64,000 nt of DNA from Novosphingobium sediminicola (GTDB lineage Bacteria > Pseudomonadota > Alphaproteobacteria > Sphingomonadales > Sphingomonadaceae): the NCBI RefSeq assembly GCF_014196525.1, contig NZ_JACIDX010000001.1, forward strand, positions 124,001 through 188,000. The letters are read 5' to 3'. The position numbers were made by a program, and so were the translations under genes. This document shows positions 36,786 through 45,881 of this stretch, piece after piece. Position 1 is the first letter of the stretch; each line of letters begins with the position of its first letter. Below the pieces are notes generated by a model. That model was given only the letters and a program-made list of their open reading frames with translations. It had not been told where the DNA came from and ran no database searches.

Positions 36786-38285
36786 TTACCCAGCCAAAGC
36801 CTTCTTCAGCAGCTCGTTGATGATCTGCGGATTGGCCTTGCCCTGCATCGCCTTCATGGTCTGACCGACGAAGAAGCCGAAGAGGGCCTCCTTGCCGCCG
36901 CGATACTGCTCGACCTTGTCGGCGTTCTTGGTCAGGATTTCGGCGATCACCGCCTCGATCGCGCCGGTGTCGGAGTTCTGCTTCAACCCTTCGCGCTCAA
37001 CGATCACACCGGCTGCGTCGCCGGTTTCCAGCATCTTTTCCAGCACCTGCTTGGCAATGGAGCCGGAGATCGTGCCATTGCCCACCAGCGCGAGCAGTTC
37101 GGCCGCGCCTTCGGGCGAAATCGGGCTGGTCGAGAGATCCTTGCCCAGCTTGTTCAAAGCCCCGAAGAATTCCGACAGCAGCCAGTTGGCCGCCTGCTTG
37201 GCCACATCGGCCTCAGGCTTGTTCTGGGCCGACGCCGTGGCCGCCAGCAGCGCCTCAAACCAGCGCGCCGTATCGACATCCGTGGTCAACACGGTGGCGT
37301 TATAATCCGACAGGCCAAGGCCATCGACATAGCGCGCCCGCTTGGCATCGGGCAGTTCGGGCAAGGACGCGCGGCATTCCTCAAGGAAGGCATCGTCGAG
37401 CACCAGCGGCAACAGGTCGGGATCGGGGAAGTAGCGATAGTCATGCGCATCTTCCTTCGAGCGCATCGAACGCGTCTCGTTCTTGTCCGGATCGTAGAGG
37501 CGCGTTTCCTGCACCACCTTGCCCCCGTCCTCGATCAGCGCGACCTGACGCTTGGCCTCGGATTCCACCACCGCCATAACGAAGCGCACCGAATTGACGT
37601 TCTTCGTTTCCGTGCGCGTGCCGAATTCATCGCCCGGACGACGCACCGAAACGTTGACATCCGCGCGCATCGAGCCCTGATCCATATTGCCGTCGCACGA
37701 ACCCACGTAACGGACAATCTGGCGCAGCTTGGACAGATAGGCCCCAGCTTCTGCGGGCGAACGCATATCGGGGCGGCTGACGATTTCCATCAGCGCCACG
37801 CCCGAACGGTTCAGGTCGACATAGGACATGGTCGGGTGCTGATCATGCATCAGTTTCCCTGCGTCCTGCTCGACATGGATACGCTCGATGCCGATGACCT
37901 TGGGCTCGGGGATCCCCGCCTTCTCATCCGCCTCAATGGTCAGCGATCCCTCGCCCACCAGCGGATGATAGAGCTGGCTGATCTGATAGCCCTGCGGAAG
38001 GTCGGCATAGAAGTAGTTCTTGCGGTCAAACCGCGACCACTTGTTGATCGCCGCCTCAATCGCCATGCCGGTGCGCACCGCCTGACGGATGCATTCCATG
38101 TTCGGCACGGGCAACATGCCGGGCATCGCGGCATCAACCAGCGATACCTGCGAATTCGGCTCGGCGCCAAAGGCCGTGGCGCTCCCCGAAAACAGCTTGG
38201 CGTTGCTGGTGACCTGCGCATGGACTTCAAGGCCGATCACGACCTCCCATTCGCCCGTTGCGCCCTGAATACGATAGCTGCTCAT
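36786..38285 (-). CDS. gatB: Aspartyl/glutamyl-tRNA amidotransferase subunit B
   Basis: 499 residues, ATG at 38285 ('[20 protein letters not shown]'). Family motifs include '[20 protein letters not shown]', '[16 protein letters not shown]', '[20 protein letters not shown]', and the C-terminal YqeY-like tail with '[20 protein letters not shown]'. GatB recognises Glu-tRNA-Gln or Asp-tRNA-Asn and phosphorylates it before GatA transfers ammonia. The gene follows gatA by a single base. A longer upstream frame would overlap gatA and is not needed. Confidence 0.96.
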   Translation of the reverse strand: MSSYRIQGATGEWEVVIGLEVHAQVTSNAKLFSGSATAFGAEPNSQVSLVDAAMPGMLPVPNMECIRQAVRTGMAIEAAINKWSRFDRKNYFYADLPQGYQISQLYHPLVGEGSLTIEADEKAGIPEPKVIGIERIHVEQDAGKLMHDQHPTMSYVDLNRSGVALMEIVSRPDMRSPAEAGAYLSKLRQIVRYVGSCDGNMDQGSMRADVNVSVRRPGDEFGTRTETKNVNSVRFVMAVVESEAKRQVALIEDGGKVVQETRLYDPDKNETRSMRSKEDAHDYRYFPDPDLLPLVLDDAFLEECRASLPELPDAKRARYVDGLGLSDYNATVLTTDVDTARWFEALLAATASAQNKPEADVAKQAANWLLSEFFGALNKLGKDLSTSPISPEGAAELLALVGNGTISGSIAKQVLEKMLETGDAAGVIVEREGLKQNSDTGAIEAVIAEILTKNADKVEQYRGGKEALFGFFVGQTMKAMQGKANPQIINELLKKALAG

Positions 38286-38286
38286 C

Positions 38287-39768
38287 TTACCACCACTTTT
38301 CCGGCTTGGCCGAGAACTGCGCCCTCTGTTCGATGGCAAGGCCCGCGTTCAGCACGCCCTGTTCATCAAAAGGCCGCCCAATGATCTGAAGCCCCAGCGG
38401 CAGACCGTCCGAGGACAGGCCCGCAGGCACGCTCATCGCGGGCAGGCCCGCCAGCGAAGCCGGCACCGAGAACACGTCGCCCAGATAGAGATCGAGCGGA
38501 TTGCTCTTTTCGCCCAGCGCGAAGGCAGGCGTCGGCGCGGTCGGCGCAAGGATCACGTCGCATTGCTTGAAGGCTTCTTCAAAATCGCGCGAGATCAGCG
38601 TGCGGACCTTCTGCGCCTGCGTGTAATAGGCGTCATAGAAACCGGCCGAGAGCACATAGGTGCCGATCAGGATGCGGCGCTTGACCTCGGCCCCGAAACC
38701 GGCGGCGCGGGTGGCGGCATACATGTCCTGCAGGTTCGCACCATCGGGCAGATCGCGCAGACCGTAACGCACACCATCATAACGCGCGAGGTTCGAGGAA
38801 GCCTCGGCAGGCGCGATGATGTAATAGGTGGCCAGCGCATATTTGGAATGCGGCAACGAGATGTCCACCACCTCGGCCCCGGCATCCTTGAGCCATGCGA
38901 TGCCATCATCCCAAGCCTTCGCCACATCGGCGTTCAGGCCCTCGATGCGATATTCGCGCGGAATACCCACCTTCTTGACCTTCAGATCCGCGTTCAGCAG
39001 AGCCGACCAATCAGGAACCGGCATGTCCAGCGAGGTCGCATCCTTGGGATCGAACCCGGCCATCGCTTCAAGCATCAGCGCACAATCGGCCACATCATGC
39101 GCCATCGGCCCGGCCTGATCGAGCGACGAGGCAAACGCCACGATGCCCCAGCGCGAGCAGCGGCCATAGGTCGGCTTGATACCCGAAATGCCGGTGAAGG
39201 CCGCAGGCTGACGGATCGAGCCGCCGGTGTCGGTGCCGGTCGCCGCCGGGCACAGCCGGGCCGCCACCGCCGCCGAGGAGCCGCCCGAAGAACCGCCCGC
39301 CGTCAGCGCCGCCGTGTCGCCCTTGCGGCGCCAGGGGCTGATCGCGGGGCCAAAGGCGCTGCTCTCATTGCTCGAACCCATCGCGAACTGGTCAAGGTTA
39401 AGCTTGCCCAACATGCCCGCGCCCGCGTCCCACAGCTTTTGCGAAACGGTCGATTCATACTGCGGCGTAAAGCCTTCGAGAATCTTCGACGCCGCCGAAG
39501 TCTGCACGCCCTTGGTGGCGAACAGGTCCTTCATGCCGATGGGCACGCCCGCCAGCTTGCCAAGTTCCTTGCCCGCCGAGCGGTCGGCATCGACCTTTGC
39601 GGCCGCGCTCAGCGCCGCCTCGGGCGTGGTCACGATAAAGGCGTTCAACGCCTCCTGCGCATCGGCCACGGCGGCGTTGAATGCCTGCGCCACTTCAACA
39701 GCGGTGAATTCGCCCTTGGCCACACCATCGCGGATCGCGATCAGGCCCAGATCGGTCAAACCAGTCAT
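38287..39768 (-). CDS. gatA: Aspartyl/glutamyl-tRNA amidotransferase subunit A
   Basis: 493 residues. The amidase signature Ser-cisSer-Lys triad is supplied by '[11 protein letters not shown]' (Lys) and '[20 protein letters not shown]' (Ser residues), with '[18 protein letters not shown]' following. GatA releases ammonia from glutamine and hands it to GatB. Its start overlaps the gatC stop by one base (TAATG), and gatB begins one base after its end. The trimeric GatCAB enzyme makes Gln-tRNA-Gln and Asn-tRNA-Asn in organisms that lack the direct synthetases. Confidence 0.96.
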   Translation of the reverse strand: MTGLTDLGLIAIRDGVAKGEFTAVEVAQAFNAAVADAQEALNAFIVTTPEAALSAAAKVDADRSAGKELGKLAGVPIGMKDLFATKGVQTSAASKILEGFTPQYESTVSQKLWDAGAGMLGKLNLDQFAMGSSNESSAFGPAISPWRRKGDTAALTAGGSSGGSSAAVAARLCPAATGTDTGGSIRQPAAFTGISGIKPTYGRCSRWGIVAFASSLDQAGPMAHDVADCALMLEAMAGFDPKDATSLDMPVPDWSALLNADLKVKKVGIPREYRIEGLNADVAKAWDDGIAWLKDAGAEVVDISLPHSKYALATYYIIAPAEASSNLARYDGVRYGLRDLPDGANLQDMYAATRAAGFGAEVKRRILIGTYVLSAGFYDAYYTQAQKVRTLISRDFEEAFKQCDVILAPTAPTPAFALGEKSNPLDLYLGDVFSVPASLAGLPAMSVPAGLSSDGLPLGLQIIGRPFDEQGVLNAGLAIEQRAQFSAKPEKWW

Positions 39769-40070
39769 TATTCAATCACCTTGGGCACGCCGAAAAATCC
39801 ATGCTCGGCAGCGGGCGCATTGGCCAGCACCGCATCGCGAATGCCGCCGCCCGTCAACGGATCGGCATTCACCACATCCGCGCGCAGGCGCAGCGTATTG
39901 GGGATCACGGCCGTCATCGGCTCAACCCCTTCGACATTCACCTCGCCCAATTGTTCCACCCAATTGAGGATGCCATTGAGTTCAGGAACCATCGCTTCCA
40001 ACTCGCCTTCGCTCACCTTGATGCGGGCAAGACTGGCGATCCGGGCCACTGTGGCGGTATCGACCGACAT
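39768..40070 (-). CDS. gatC: Aspartyl/glutamyl-tRNA amidotransferase subunit C
   Basis: 100 residues, with the usual start '[19 protein letters not shown]' and '[20 protein letters not shown]'. GatC wraps around the GatA-GatB interface and stabilises it. The ATG at 40070 has AGGTTG upstream. It is the first gene of gatCAB. The upstream gap holds two strong hairpins. Confidence 0.94.
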   Translation of the reverse strand: MSVDTATVARIASLARIKVSEGELEAMVPELNGILNWVEQLGEVNVEGVEPMTAVIPNTLRLRADVVNADPLTGGGIRDAVLANAPAAEHGFFGVPKVIE

Positions 40071-40094
40071 GCAACAACCTTTGCCGTTAAAACC

Positions 40095-40160
40095 GGGCCG
40101 GATCATCCGGCCCATAACAAAGCGAGGGGCAGCCTGCCACCTGTGGCACCCGCCCCTCGC
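40095..40160. terminator. Two hairpins between the FKBP gene and gatC
   Basis: GGGCCGGAT-C-ATCCGGCCC (40095-40113) is a perfect 9-bp-arm palindrome. GCGAGGGGC (40122-40130) pairs with GCCCCTCGC (40152-40160) and contains a nested TGCCAC/GTGGCA hairpin. On the minus strand a TTTGTT follows the larger stem, so it can end the FKBP transcript. The smaller palindrome lies in the gatC leader. Confidence 0.6.
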
Positions 40161-40209
40161 GCTTATTCAAACGCTAGCACCGCCTATGCGGCGCTTCAAG
40201 CAAGGCGCT

Positions 40210-40749
40210 TTACTGAGCGCCCGGAACCGCCGGAGCCTCTGCGGCCGGAGCTTCCGCACCCGGAGCACCGCCCTGCGCGCGCGACATGCGTTCCATCATG
40301 CGCTGCTGCATTTCCAGCTCGGCGCGGTTGCGGAAATCGATCACTTCCAGCTCGAACGTCAGGTTCGAATTGGCCGGGATCGGCCCCGCGCCCTTGTCGC
40401 CATAGGCCAGCTTGGCCGGGATCTTGACCAGATACTTGCCGCCGCGCTGCGTCTGAGCCAGCGCCTTGGCGAAACCGGGGATCGTGCCCTGCATCTGCAT
40501 CACGACATTCTTGTTCTGGTCGAACACGGTGCCATTATCCAGCTTGCCGACATAATTGACCATCACCAGATCGGCCACGGTCGGATTGGGGCCTTCGCCG
40601 GCCTTGAGCGTCTTGACGCCCACCAGCGGCGGCCGCGCGGCCACGGCAACGGTCCCGCCCACCAGCACGGCCACCAGCGTGCCAAGCCAGATTTTCGAAA
40701 CCGAACCCTTGCTCAACGGCTGAAGGGGAACGCGGGTGATCTCGGTCAT
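40210..40749 (-). CDS. FKBP-type peptidyl-prolyl cis-trans isomerase
   Basis: 179 residues from the ATG at 40749. A short cytoplasmic start is followed by a membrane anchor ('IWLGTLVAVLVGGTVAVAA'), then an FKBP domain with 'VMVNYVGKLDNGTVFDQNKN', 'LVKIPAKLAYGDKG' and 'SNLTFELEVIDF'. The tail is Ala/Pro-rich. The isomerase would help fold proteins in the periplasm. It is upstream of gatC on the same strand, with a 139-nt gap that includes a terminator, so the two are probably separate transcripts. Confidence 0.9.
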   Translation of the reverse strand: MTEITRVPLQPLSKGSVSKIWLGTLVAVLVGGTVAVAARPPLVGVKTLKAGEGPNPTVADLVMVNYVGKLDNGTVFDQNKNVVMQMQGTIPGFAKALAQTQRGGKYLVKIPAKLAYGDKGAGPIPANSNLTFELEVIDFRNRAELEMQQRMMERMSRAQGGAPGAEAPAAEAPAVPGAQ

Positions 40750-40894
40750 GGTGCAATCCTGTCCTATGCGATCAATGGCCGGATACGGCCCAAACACTTG
40801 GCCGCCTCCCTACAGCCGCGCCATGGTCTGTGCAAGCGCAACACAGGTCTTAAAGACCACGAATTTGCCGAAGAACGCCCGGACAGCGCACAGC

Positions 40895-40949
40895 AAAAAG
40901 CCCGCCGACCATGGCCATCTTTTCAGACAGCCGGGCCAGCGGGCTTTTT
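40895..40949 (-). terminator. rpsU terminator
   Basis: AAAAAGCCCGC (40895-40905) and GCGGGCTTTTT (40939-40949) are perfectly complementary 11-mers with a GGCCATCTTTTCAGACAG-type loop between them. Read on the minus strand the stem ends in T5, directly after rpsU. Confidence 0.85.
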
Positions 40950-40978
40950 GATTCGGTCAGTGAAGACCGAAAGACGCC

Positions 40979-41185
40979 TTACTTGGCGCCGTCACGCTCG
41001 GCGCGCTTGCGCTCCAGCTTACGGGCGCGACGCACAGCGGCGGCCTTTTCGCGAGCACGCTTTTCCGAGGGCTTTTCATAGTGGCGACGCAGCTTCATCT
41101 CGCGGTACACCCCCTCGCGCTGCAACTTCTTCTTGAGAGCGCGCAGGGCCTGATCGACATTGTTTTCGCGGACGAGAATCTGCAT
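40979..41185 (-). CDS. rpsU: Small ribosomal subunit protein bS21
   Basis: 68 residues, the normal length. Sequence is '[20 protein letters not shown]' followed by '[20 protein letters not shown]' and a very basic Arg/Lys-rich tail. bS21 takes part in mRNA binding on the 30S subunit. The ATG at 41185 has a GAGGTGG site upstream; longer frames translate the leader. Single gene with its own terminator at 40895-40949. Confidence 0.95.
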   Translation of the reverse strand: MQILVRENNVDQALRALKKKLQREGVYREMKLRRHYEKPSEKRAREKAAAVRRARKLERKRAERDGAK

Positions 41186-41504
41186 AAAAAGAACCACCTC
41201 AAATATCTGTCGGCCAGAGCCCCACCCAGTCTCGATCGAGCGGGGGTTCACCCAAGGGATTTCAACGAATCTTGCGCCGAATCCCTGAGGGGTCGGCTGG
41301 ATTTGCGGCCCGCTAGCAGAGTCGCGGGCCAAAGGCAAGCTGCCATCGACCGAAACGTGACTCGCCAACCAAGGCGCGCGGCGGCTCTAAAGCCTATAAA
41401 CAGCAGGATGACAACACCCCTGCCCGCATTTTATGGAACAGGCCCGCGCCGCCAAGGCGCCCCCGGACTATACGCAAGCCCCGCCATAAGCTAGGGGGCG
41501 GCCT
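41186..41504. other. 319-nt gap between rpsU and the pseudouridine synthase gene
   Basis: The two genes are divergent. I see no coding region. The only structure is a 7-bp stem GGCCCGC (41307-41313) with GCGGGCC (41324-41330), and the rpsU ribosome binding site near 41190-41200. Promoters for both genes should lie here but no convincing -35/-10 pair was found. Confidence 0.5.
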
Positions 41505-42854
41505 ATGAGTCATGAAACATCTTCCAATCAGGTCCGCCAATTTGTCGTCGGTCGCGATGACGACGGCATTCGTCTGGACCGCTGGTTCAAGCGCCACCTG
41601 CCCCAGATCGGCTTTGCCACGATCAGCCGCTGGGCCCGCACCGGCCAGATCCGCATCGACGGCAAGCGCGCCGCCCCCGAAGACCGCGTGGCCAAGGGCC
41701 AGACCCTGCGCGTGCCGCCCGGCGACAGCATCGTGGGGATCGGCGGCGGAAAAGGCGTGCGCGCCCGCAAGCCTTTGACCGAAGCGCAGCTCGAACTGGC
41801 CGATTCCATCGTGCTGCACCGCGACCCCAGCGCCATCGTCATCAACAAGCCCCCCGGTCTGGCCACTCAGGGCGGCAGCGGCACGTTCGAGCATGTCGAC
41901 GGCCTGCTCGACGCCTATGCCAATGGCGGCCCCCGCCCGCGCCTTGTCCACCGTTTGGACAAGGACACGTCGGGCGTGCTGCTGGTCGCCGCCACGCCGG
42001 GCAGCGCGGCTTTCTTCTCCAAGCGCTTTTCCGGGCGCACGGCCAAGAAAGTCTATTGGGCGCTGGTGGTTGGTGTGCCATCCATCGACGAAGGGCTGAT
42101 CGACCTGCCTTTGGCCAAGCAGCCCGGTTCGGGCGGCGAAAAGATGATGGTCGATCAATCCGAACAGGGCCAGCCCTCCAAAAGCCGGTATCGCGTGATC
42201 GACCGCGCGGGCAATCGCTGCTGCTGGGTCGAGCTGCAACCGCTGACGGGGCGCACCCATCAGTTGCGCGTGCATATGGCCGCGATCGGCCACCCGATTG
42301 TGGGCGATGGCAAATATGGCGGCCCGGACGCGTTCCTTTCGGGCAGCATCAGCCGCAAGCTGCACCTGCATGCCCGCCGCCTGATTATCGAGCATCCCGA
42401 TGGCACGCCGCTGGATGTCGAGGCGCCCCTGCCCGATCATATGGCGGCCAGCCTTGCGCAATTGGGTTTTGAGGAATCCGAGGGCGAATATATCCCCGAT
42501 CCCAGCCGCGATATGTCGCGCGAGGAAAAGAAGACAGCGGCCAAGGCCCATGCCAAGGACTACCGCAAGGAGCGCAAGGGCGAACGCCGCGGTCGCGCCG
42601 ATACGGGCCGCACGCGCAACGATTCGCACAAGGGCGATTCGCGCCGCCCCGATGCCCGCAAGAGCGATTCGCGCAAAGGCCCCGGCGCCCGTACCGAAGC
42701 CCCGCGCAAATCCGGCCCGAAAAAAGGTCTGGGCAGCAAGCCCAGCGCCAAGCCCACCGGCCCGCGTCCCGTCGGCAAACCTGCTGGCAAGCCCGCCGGT
42801 AAGCCCGCAGGCCGTTCCACCGGGAGGCCGCCCGCACCGCGAGGTCAGCGTTAA
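41505..42854 (+). CDS. RluA/RluC-family 23S rRNA pseudouridine synthase with long basic tail
   Basis: 449 residues, long for the family (about 320). An N-terminal S4 domain (about 1-90, 'GIRLDRWFKRHLPQIGFATI') precedes the RluA catalytic domain, with the active-site Asp in 'LVHRLDKDTSGVLLVA' and 'PLTGRTHQLRVHMAAIGHPI'. It modifies uridines in 23S rRNA. Residues from about 340 on form a Lys/Arg/Gly/Pro tail that is repeated at the end ('KPAGKPAGKPAGR'), probably disordered and RNA-binding. Such tails occur in other alphaproteobacterial RluC proteins. Exact uridine target unknown. Confidence 0.92.
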   Translation: MSHETSSNQVRQFVVGRDDDGIRLDRWFKRHLPQIGFATISRWARTGQIRIDGKRAAPEDRVAKGQTLRVPPGDSIVGIGGGKGVRARKPLTEAQLELADSIVLHRDPSAIVINKPPGLATQGGSGTFEHVDGLLDAYANGGPRPRLVHRLDKDTSGVLLVAATPGSAAFFSKRFSGRTAKKVYWALVVGVPSIDEGLIDLPLAKQPGSGGEKMMVDQSEQGQPSKSRYRVIDRAGNRCCWVELQPLTGRTHQLRVHMAAIGHPIVGDGKYGGPDAFLSGSISRKLHLHARRLIIEHPDGTPLDVEAPLPDHMAASLAQLGFEESEGEYIPDPSRDMSREEKKTAAKAHAKDYRKERKGERRGRADTGRTRNDSHKGDSRRPDARKSDSRKGPGARTEAPRKSGPKKGLGSKPSAKPTGPRPVGKPAGKPAGKPAGRSTGRPPAPRGQR

Positions 42855-43453
42855 TGCATCCCAATCCCGCCTTTCGTCAGGGCGACCGCGCGCTGTTTGA
42901 ACGGCTGATCGGCGGGATCGGCTTTGCCATGATCTTTGCCACCACGCCCGATGGGCCGCGCGTGGCGCATGTGCCGCTGGTTTCGACCGGCGATGGCGCG
43001 GTGCAGTTCCATCTGGCGCGCGGCAATGCGCTCGCGCGTCATATGGACGGCATGGTGGCGCTGGCGGTGGTCAATGGGCCGGACGCCTATGTCTCGCCTC
43101 GTTGGTACGGTGACGATCCCAATCAGGTGCCGACATGGAACTATGTCGCACTTGAAATGGAGGGGCCGGTGCGCCGGATGGACCGCGACGGGCTATATGG
43201 CCTGTTGGAGGCCCTGTCCGCGCAGGAGGAGGCCAAATTGCCGCCGCCCGCATGGACGATGGAGAAATCCGATCCGGCCTATATCGACAAGCTGATGGGC
43301 GCGATTGTCGGCTTTGAGATGGAGGTGCAGGCATGGCGCCCGACCTTCAAACTCTCGCAGAACAAGAGCCCGCAGCTGCGCGAACAGGTCGCCGCCGGGC
43401 TGGAAGAAGCCGGGAGCCATGCGATGGCGGCGATCATGCGGGGTCTGGTATGA
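42854..43453 (+). CDS. FMN-binding PaiB-like protein
   Basis: 199 residues starting with the PaiB hallmark 'MHPNPAFRQGD'. The split-barrel FMN-binding core contains 'AHVPLVSTGDGAVQFHLARG' and 'PDAYVSPRWYGDDPNQVPTW'. PaiB of Bacillus is a transcriptional regulator of protease and sporulation genes, but many homologues are flavin-dependent enzymes. Its start overlaps the previous stop (TAATG), so the pseudouridine synthase gene and this run are translationally coupled. Function in this organism is unknown. Confidence 0.85.
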   Translation: MHPNPAFRQGDRALFERLIGGIGFAMIFATTPDGPRVAHVPLVSTGDGAVQFHLARGNALARHMDGMVALAVVNGPDAYVSPRWYGDDPNQVPTWNYVALEMEGPVRRMDRDGLYGLLEALSAQEEAKLPPPAWTMEKSDPAYIDKLMGAIVGFEMEVQAWRPTFKLSQNKSPQLREQVAAGLEEAGSHAMAAIMRGLV

Positions 43454-44115
43454 CACAGCCTATTGCGACCCGACTGGCCGTGTTCGATTGCGATGGCACG
43501 CTGGTCGATGGCCAGCATGACATTCAGGCCGCGATGGTCGACGCTTTCCGCGCCCAGAGCCTGACGCCCCCCTCGCGCGAGGCGGTGCGCCAGATCGTCG
43601 GGCTCAGCCTGCCGGTGGCCATGCGTCGCCTGCGCCCCGATCTTGAGACAGAGCAACAGGCCGCGCTGGTCGAGGAATATAAATACGCCTATCGCAGCGC
43701 GCGCGATCAGGGGCGGATCGGCGAGCCTTTGTATGACGGCATCCGGGGGCTGCTCGACGGGTTGCGCAGCGATGGCTGGGCGATGGCAGTGGCCACGGGC
43801 AAAAGTGATCGCGGGCTGACGCATTGTCTGGCGATGCACGGCCTGTCCGATCATTTCGTCTCGCTGCAGACCGCCGACCGCCATCCGTCCAAGCCCCATC
43901 CCGCCATGCTGGAAGCCGCCCTGTTTGAAGCCGCCGCCATGCCGCAGGACAGCGTGATGATCGGCGACACCAGCTTTGACATGGCCATGGCGCGCAGCGC
44001 GGGCGTGCGTGCGCTGGGCGTGGCATGGGGATACCACAGCGTGGCGCAATTGATGGCCGCGGGCGCCGATGCGGTCGCGCGCGATCCGGAGCACTTGCGG
44101 GAGTTACTGGGATGA
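43450..44115 (+). CDS. HAD-family phosphatase (Gph/PGP-like)
   Basis: 221 residues from the ATG at 43450, which overlaps the previous stop by four bases (ATGA). HAD motif I is 'VFDCDGTLVDGQ', motif II the Thr/Ser near 'AVATGKSDRGL', motif III Lys in 'HPSKPHPAML', motif IV 'MIGDTSFDMAMA'. The cap region suggests a small-molecule phosphatase such as phosphoglycolate phosphatase. It is followed by a small membrane protein and an ATP12-type chaperone, the run common in sphingomonads. Substrate not certain. Confidence 0.88.
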   Translation: MTQPIATRLAVFDCDGTLVDGQHDIQAAMVDAFRAQSLTPPSREAVRQIVGLSLPVAMRRLRPDLETEQQAALVEEYKYAYRSARDQGRIGEPLYDGIRGLLDGLRSDGWAMAVATGKSDRGLTHCLAMHGLSDHFVSLQTADRHPSKPHPAMLEAALFEAAAMPQDSVMIGDTSFDMAMARSAGVRALGVAWGYHSVAQLMAAGADAVARDPEHLRELLG

Positions 44116-44333
44116 GCATGGACGCGGAAATGCTGGCCAAGGCGCGGTTCAAGCGGTTGAACGTGGTGCGCTTTGTCGGCGTGCTGGTGGCGATGGTGGG
44201 CGCGGCGATCATGGCGGGCAAGGTTGACCTGCCGCGTCTGGTCGGCCTGCTGGTCCTGCTGGGCGGGATCTATTACGCGCTGATCTTTCCCAGCCGGTTG
44301 GTGAAGCGCTGGAAGAAGCAAGACGGGGCGTAA
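44112..44333 (+). CDS. Small two-helix membrane protein
   Basis: 73 residues. Two hydrophobic stretches, 'VVRFVGVLVAMVGAAIMAG' and 'LVGLLVLLGGIYYALIF', with a basic end, indicate an inner-membrane protein. The ATG overlaps the preceding HAD stop by four bases (ATGA) and its own stop overlaps the next gene (TAATG), so it is an integral member of the operon. I recognise no named family. A role linked to ATP synthase assembly is possible from its ATP12 neighbour but is guesswork. Confidence 0.75.
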   Translation: MSMDAEMLAKARFKRLNVVRFVGVLVAMVGAAIMAGKVDLPRLVGLLVLLGGIYYALIFPSRLVKRWKKQDGA

Positions 44334-45028
44334 TGAAGCGGTTTTACAAGGAAGTATCGGTCGCCGGGCAAGAAAACGTCTGGCAGGTGACGCTGGACGG
44401 GCGCGCGATTCGGACGGTGGGCGGACAGCCGCAAAAGGTGCCGACCAAGGCTCTGGCCGAGGCGCTGGCTGCCGAATGGGCGGCGCAAGGGGAAGAGATC
44501 GACCCCACCAGTTTTATCCTGCGCGATATGGCCGATTATGCGCTGGACGTGGTCGGGCGCGACCGGGCCGAGGCCATCGCTTCGCTGCTGCCCTATGCCG
44601 AAACCGACACGCTGTGCTATCGTGCCGATCCGGAAGACGCGCTGTTTGAGCGCCAGAACGAGGTGTGGGAGCCGATCCTGTGCGCCGTCGAGGCCCGGCT
44701 GGGCATCCGGATGCAGCGCGTAAGCGGGATCATGCACAAGCCCCAACCTGCGGAAAGCCTCGCTGTTCTGCGCGCCCGGCTGGAAAGCGCGGATGCCTTT
44801 ACGCTGGCGGCGCTGCGTAACATGTCCAGTCTGGCGGCATCACTGCTGATCGCTCTGGAAGCCCTGGAACCGGGAGCCGATATCGCCGCGCTCTGGGCCG
44901 CCGCCAGCCTTGAGGAAGAATGGCAGGCCGACCTCTGGGGCCGCGACTGGGAGGCCGAAGAGCGCCGCGAGAAGCGGACGAAGGCCTTTGCTTTGTCGGC
45001 GGAGTTTGTTGGGATGGTGCGGGGCTAA
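44333..45028 (+). CDS. ATP12-family F1-ATPase assembly chaperone
   Basis: 231 residues. ATP12 signature elements 'RFYKEVSVAGQENVWQVTLD', 'VPTKALAEALAAEWAAQG', 'DTLCYRADPEDALFERQNEV' and the C-terminal 'AASLEEEWQADLWGRDWEAE' are present. In mitochondria Atp12 helps insert the alpha subunit into F1; alphaproteobacterial homologues are assumed to do the same. TAATG overlap with the small membrane protein gene. Repeat copy F follows seven bases later. Confidence 0.9.
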   Translation: MKRFYKEVSVAGQENVWQVTLDGRAIRTVGGQPQKVPTKALAEALAAEWAAQGEEIDPTSFILRDMADYALDVVGRDRAEAIASLLPYAETDTLCYRADPEDALFERQNEVWEPILCAVEARLGIRMQRVSGIMHKPQPAESLAVLRARLESADAFTLAALRNMSSLAASLLIALEALEPGADIAALWAAASLEEEWQADLWGRDWEAEERREKRTKAFALSAEFVGMVRG

Positions 45029-45035
45029 AGAATTG

Positions 45036-45267
45036 GCCTCCGGCGGGCAAAGGGACTTGTCCCTTTGCAATCCCGATACTGTCGATGTTGCGGGATGGGG
45101 GCACCCTCACGCGAAGGGGAAGCCGATATTTAAAGCCTGCGGCGCCCATCAGCGCCATTTCGCCGCGCCGCAGGCTTTACAAACATGGCATGCAACGCGC
45201 CTTGGCGAACTAAACGCAACCCCATAGTGGGATTGCAAAGGGCCCCCGCCCTTTGCCCGCCGGAGGC
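45036..45267. repeat. Intergenic palindromic element, copy F (between the ATP12 gene and the lipoprotein gene)
   Basis: 232 bp with complete ends, GCCTCCGGCGGG (45036-45047) and CCCGCCGGAGGC (45256-45267). Left hairpin is GCAAAGGGAC-TT-GTCCCTTTGC, right hairpin GCAAAGGGC-CCCC-GCCCTTTGC (same as copy C). The central stem AAAGCCTGCGGCGC (45132-45145) pairs with GCGCCGCAGGCTTT (45165-45178). The interior 'GATACTGTCGATGTTGCG' block is shared with copy C. It lies between convergent genes. Confidence 0.92.
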
Positions 45268-45281
45268 ATCTTAACGCCCCC

Positions 45282-45881
45282 TCACCCAACCCAATCGGCA
45301 ACCTCCGCCGCCAACTTGTCCGACATCCGCCCCAATGCCTCGGCCACAGCTTCCGGCTTGGGCGCAACGCCCTTTTCCACCGCCTCGAACCGGCGCTGGG
45401 CCAGCGTGCCGTCCAGCTTGGTCAGCAGCGCGTCATAGCGGATCACGGCCGAGCGGGTGCGGTCGTCATAGCCCATGAAGATCAGACGCCCGCCAAGGTG
45501 CTGCCCGGCCTGCGCGCCATCTTCGCTATCGATCAGCACGAGGCGAATGCCGCGCGCCCGGATCACCTCGGCGATATGGTTGCGCAGCAGGCGCGCGGGG
45601 CGCTCGCTCCACAGACCTTCCTTCATATAGGCAATCGAGCTGTCATTGACCCGCACCGCGATCCGGGTCAAACCAAGCGCGCGCTCGGTATCCGGTTCGG
45701 ACACGGCCAGAGTGGTGATGGGCGTGGCCGTAACCAACGCTCCGGCGGGGGCGGCCACCGGCGGCAGAGTGAAGAGCTGACGCGGCGGCTTGCCCCCCTC
45801 GCCCACCTTGACGCAGCCGCCCAGCAGCAACACCGCGATCACAACAGCGCGCTTCTTCATGGATGATACGCGCCTCTTCAT
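45282..45881 (-). CDS. ABC-transport auxiliary lipoprotein (PqiC/ABC_trans_aux-like)
   Basis: 199 residues. The lipobox is 'VLLLGGC' and the rest matches the ABC_trans_aux domain ('TTLAVSEPDTERALGLTRIA', 'IRLVLIDSEDGAQAGQHLGG'). Its ATG overlaps the preceding MlaD-like stop by four bases, so it belongs to the Mla-type operon. It is expected to sit in the outer membrane facing the periplasm and to receive or hand over phospholipid to the MCE protein. E. coli Mla uses MlaC and MlaA; here this lipoprotein may take that place. Confidence 0.83.
   Translation of the reverse strand: MKRRVSSMKKRAVVIAVLLLGGCVKVGEGGKPPRQLFTLPPVAAPAGALVTATPITTLAVSEPDTERALGLTRIAVRVNDSSIAYMKEGLWSERPARLLRNHIAEVIRARGIRLVLIDSEDGAQAGQHLGGRLIFMGYDDRTRSAVIRYDALLTKLDGTLAQRRFEAVEKGVAPKPEAVAEALGRMSDKLAAEVADWVG

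Noticed and set aside
38563..41136. An 857-codon plus-strand frame across gatA, gatC and the FKBP gene
   Set aside because: It crosses three clear genes and their terminators and has no recognisable domain.
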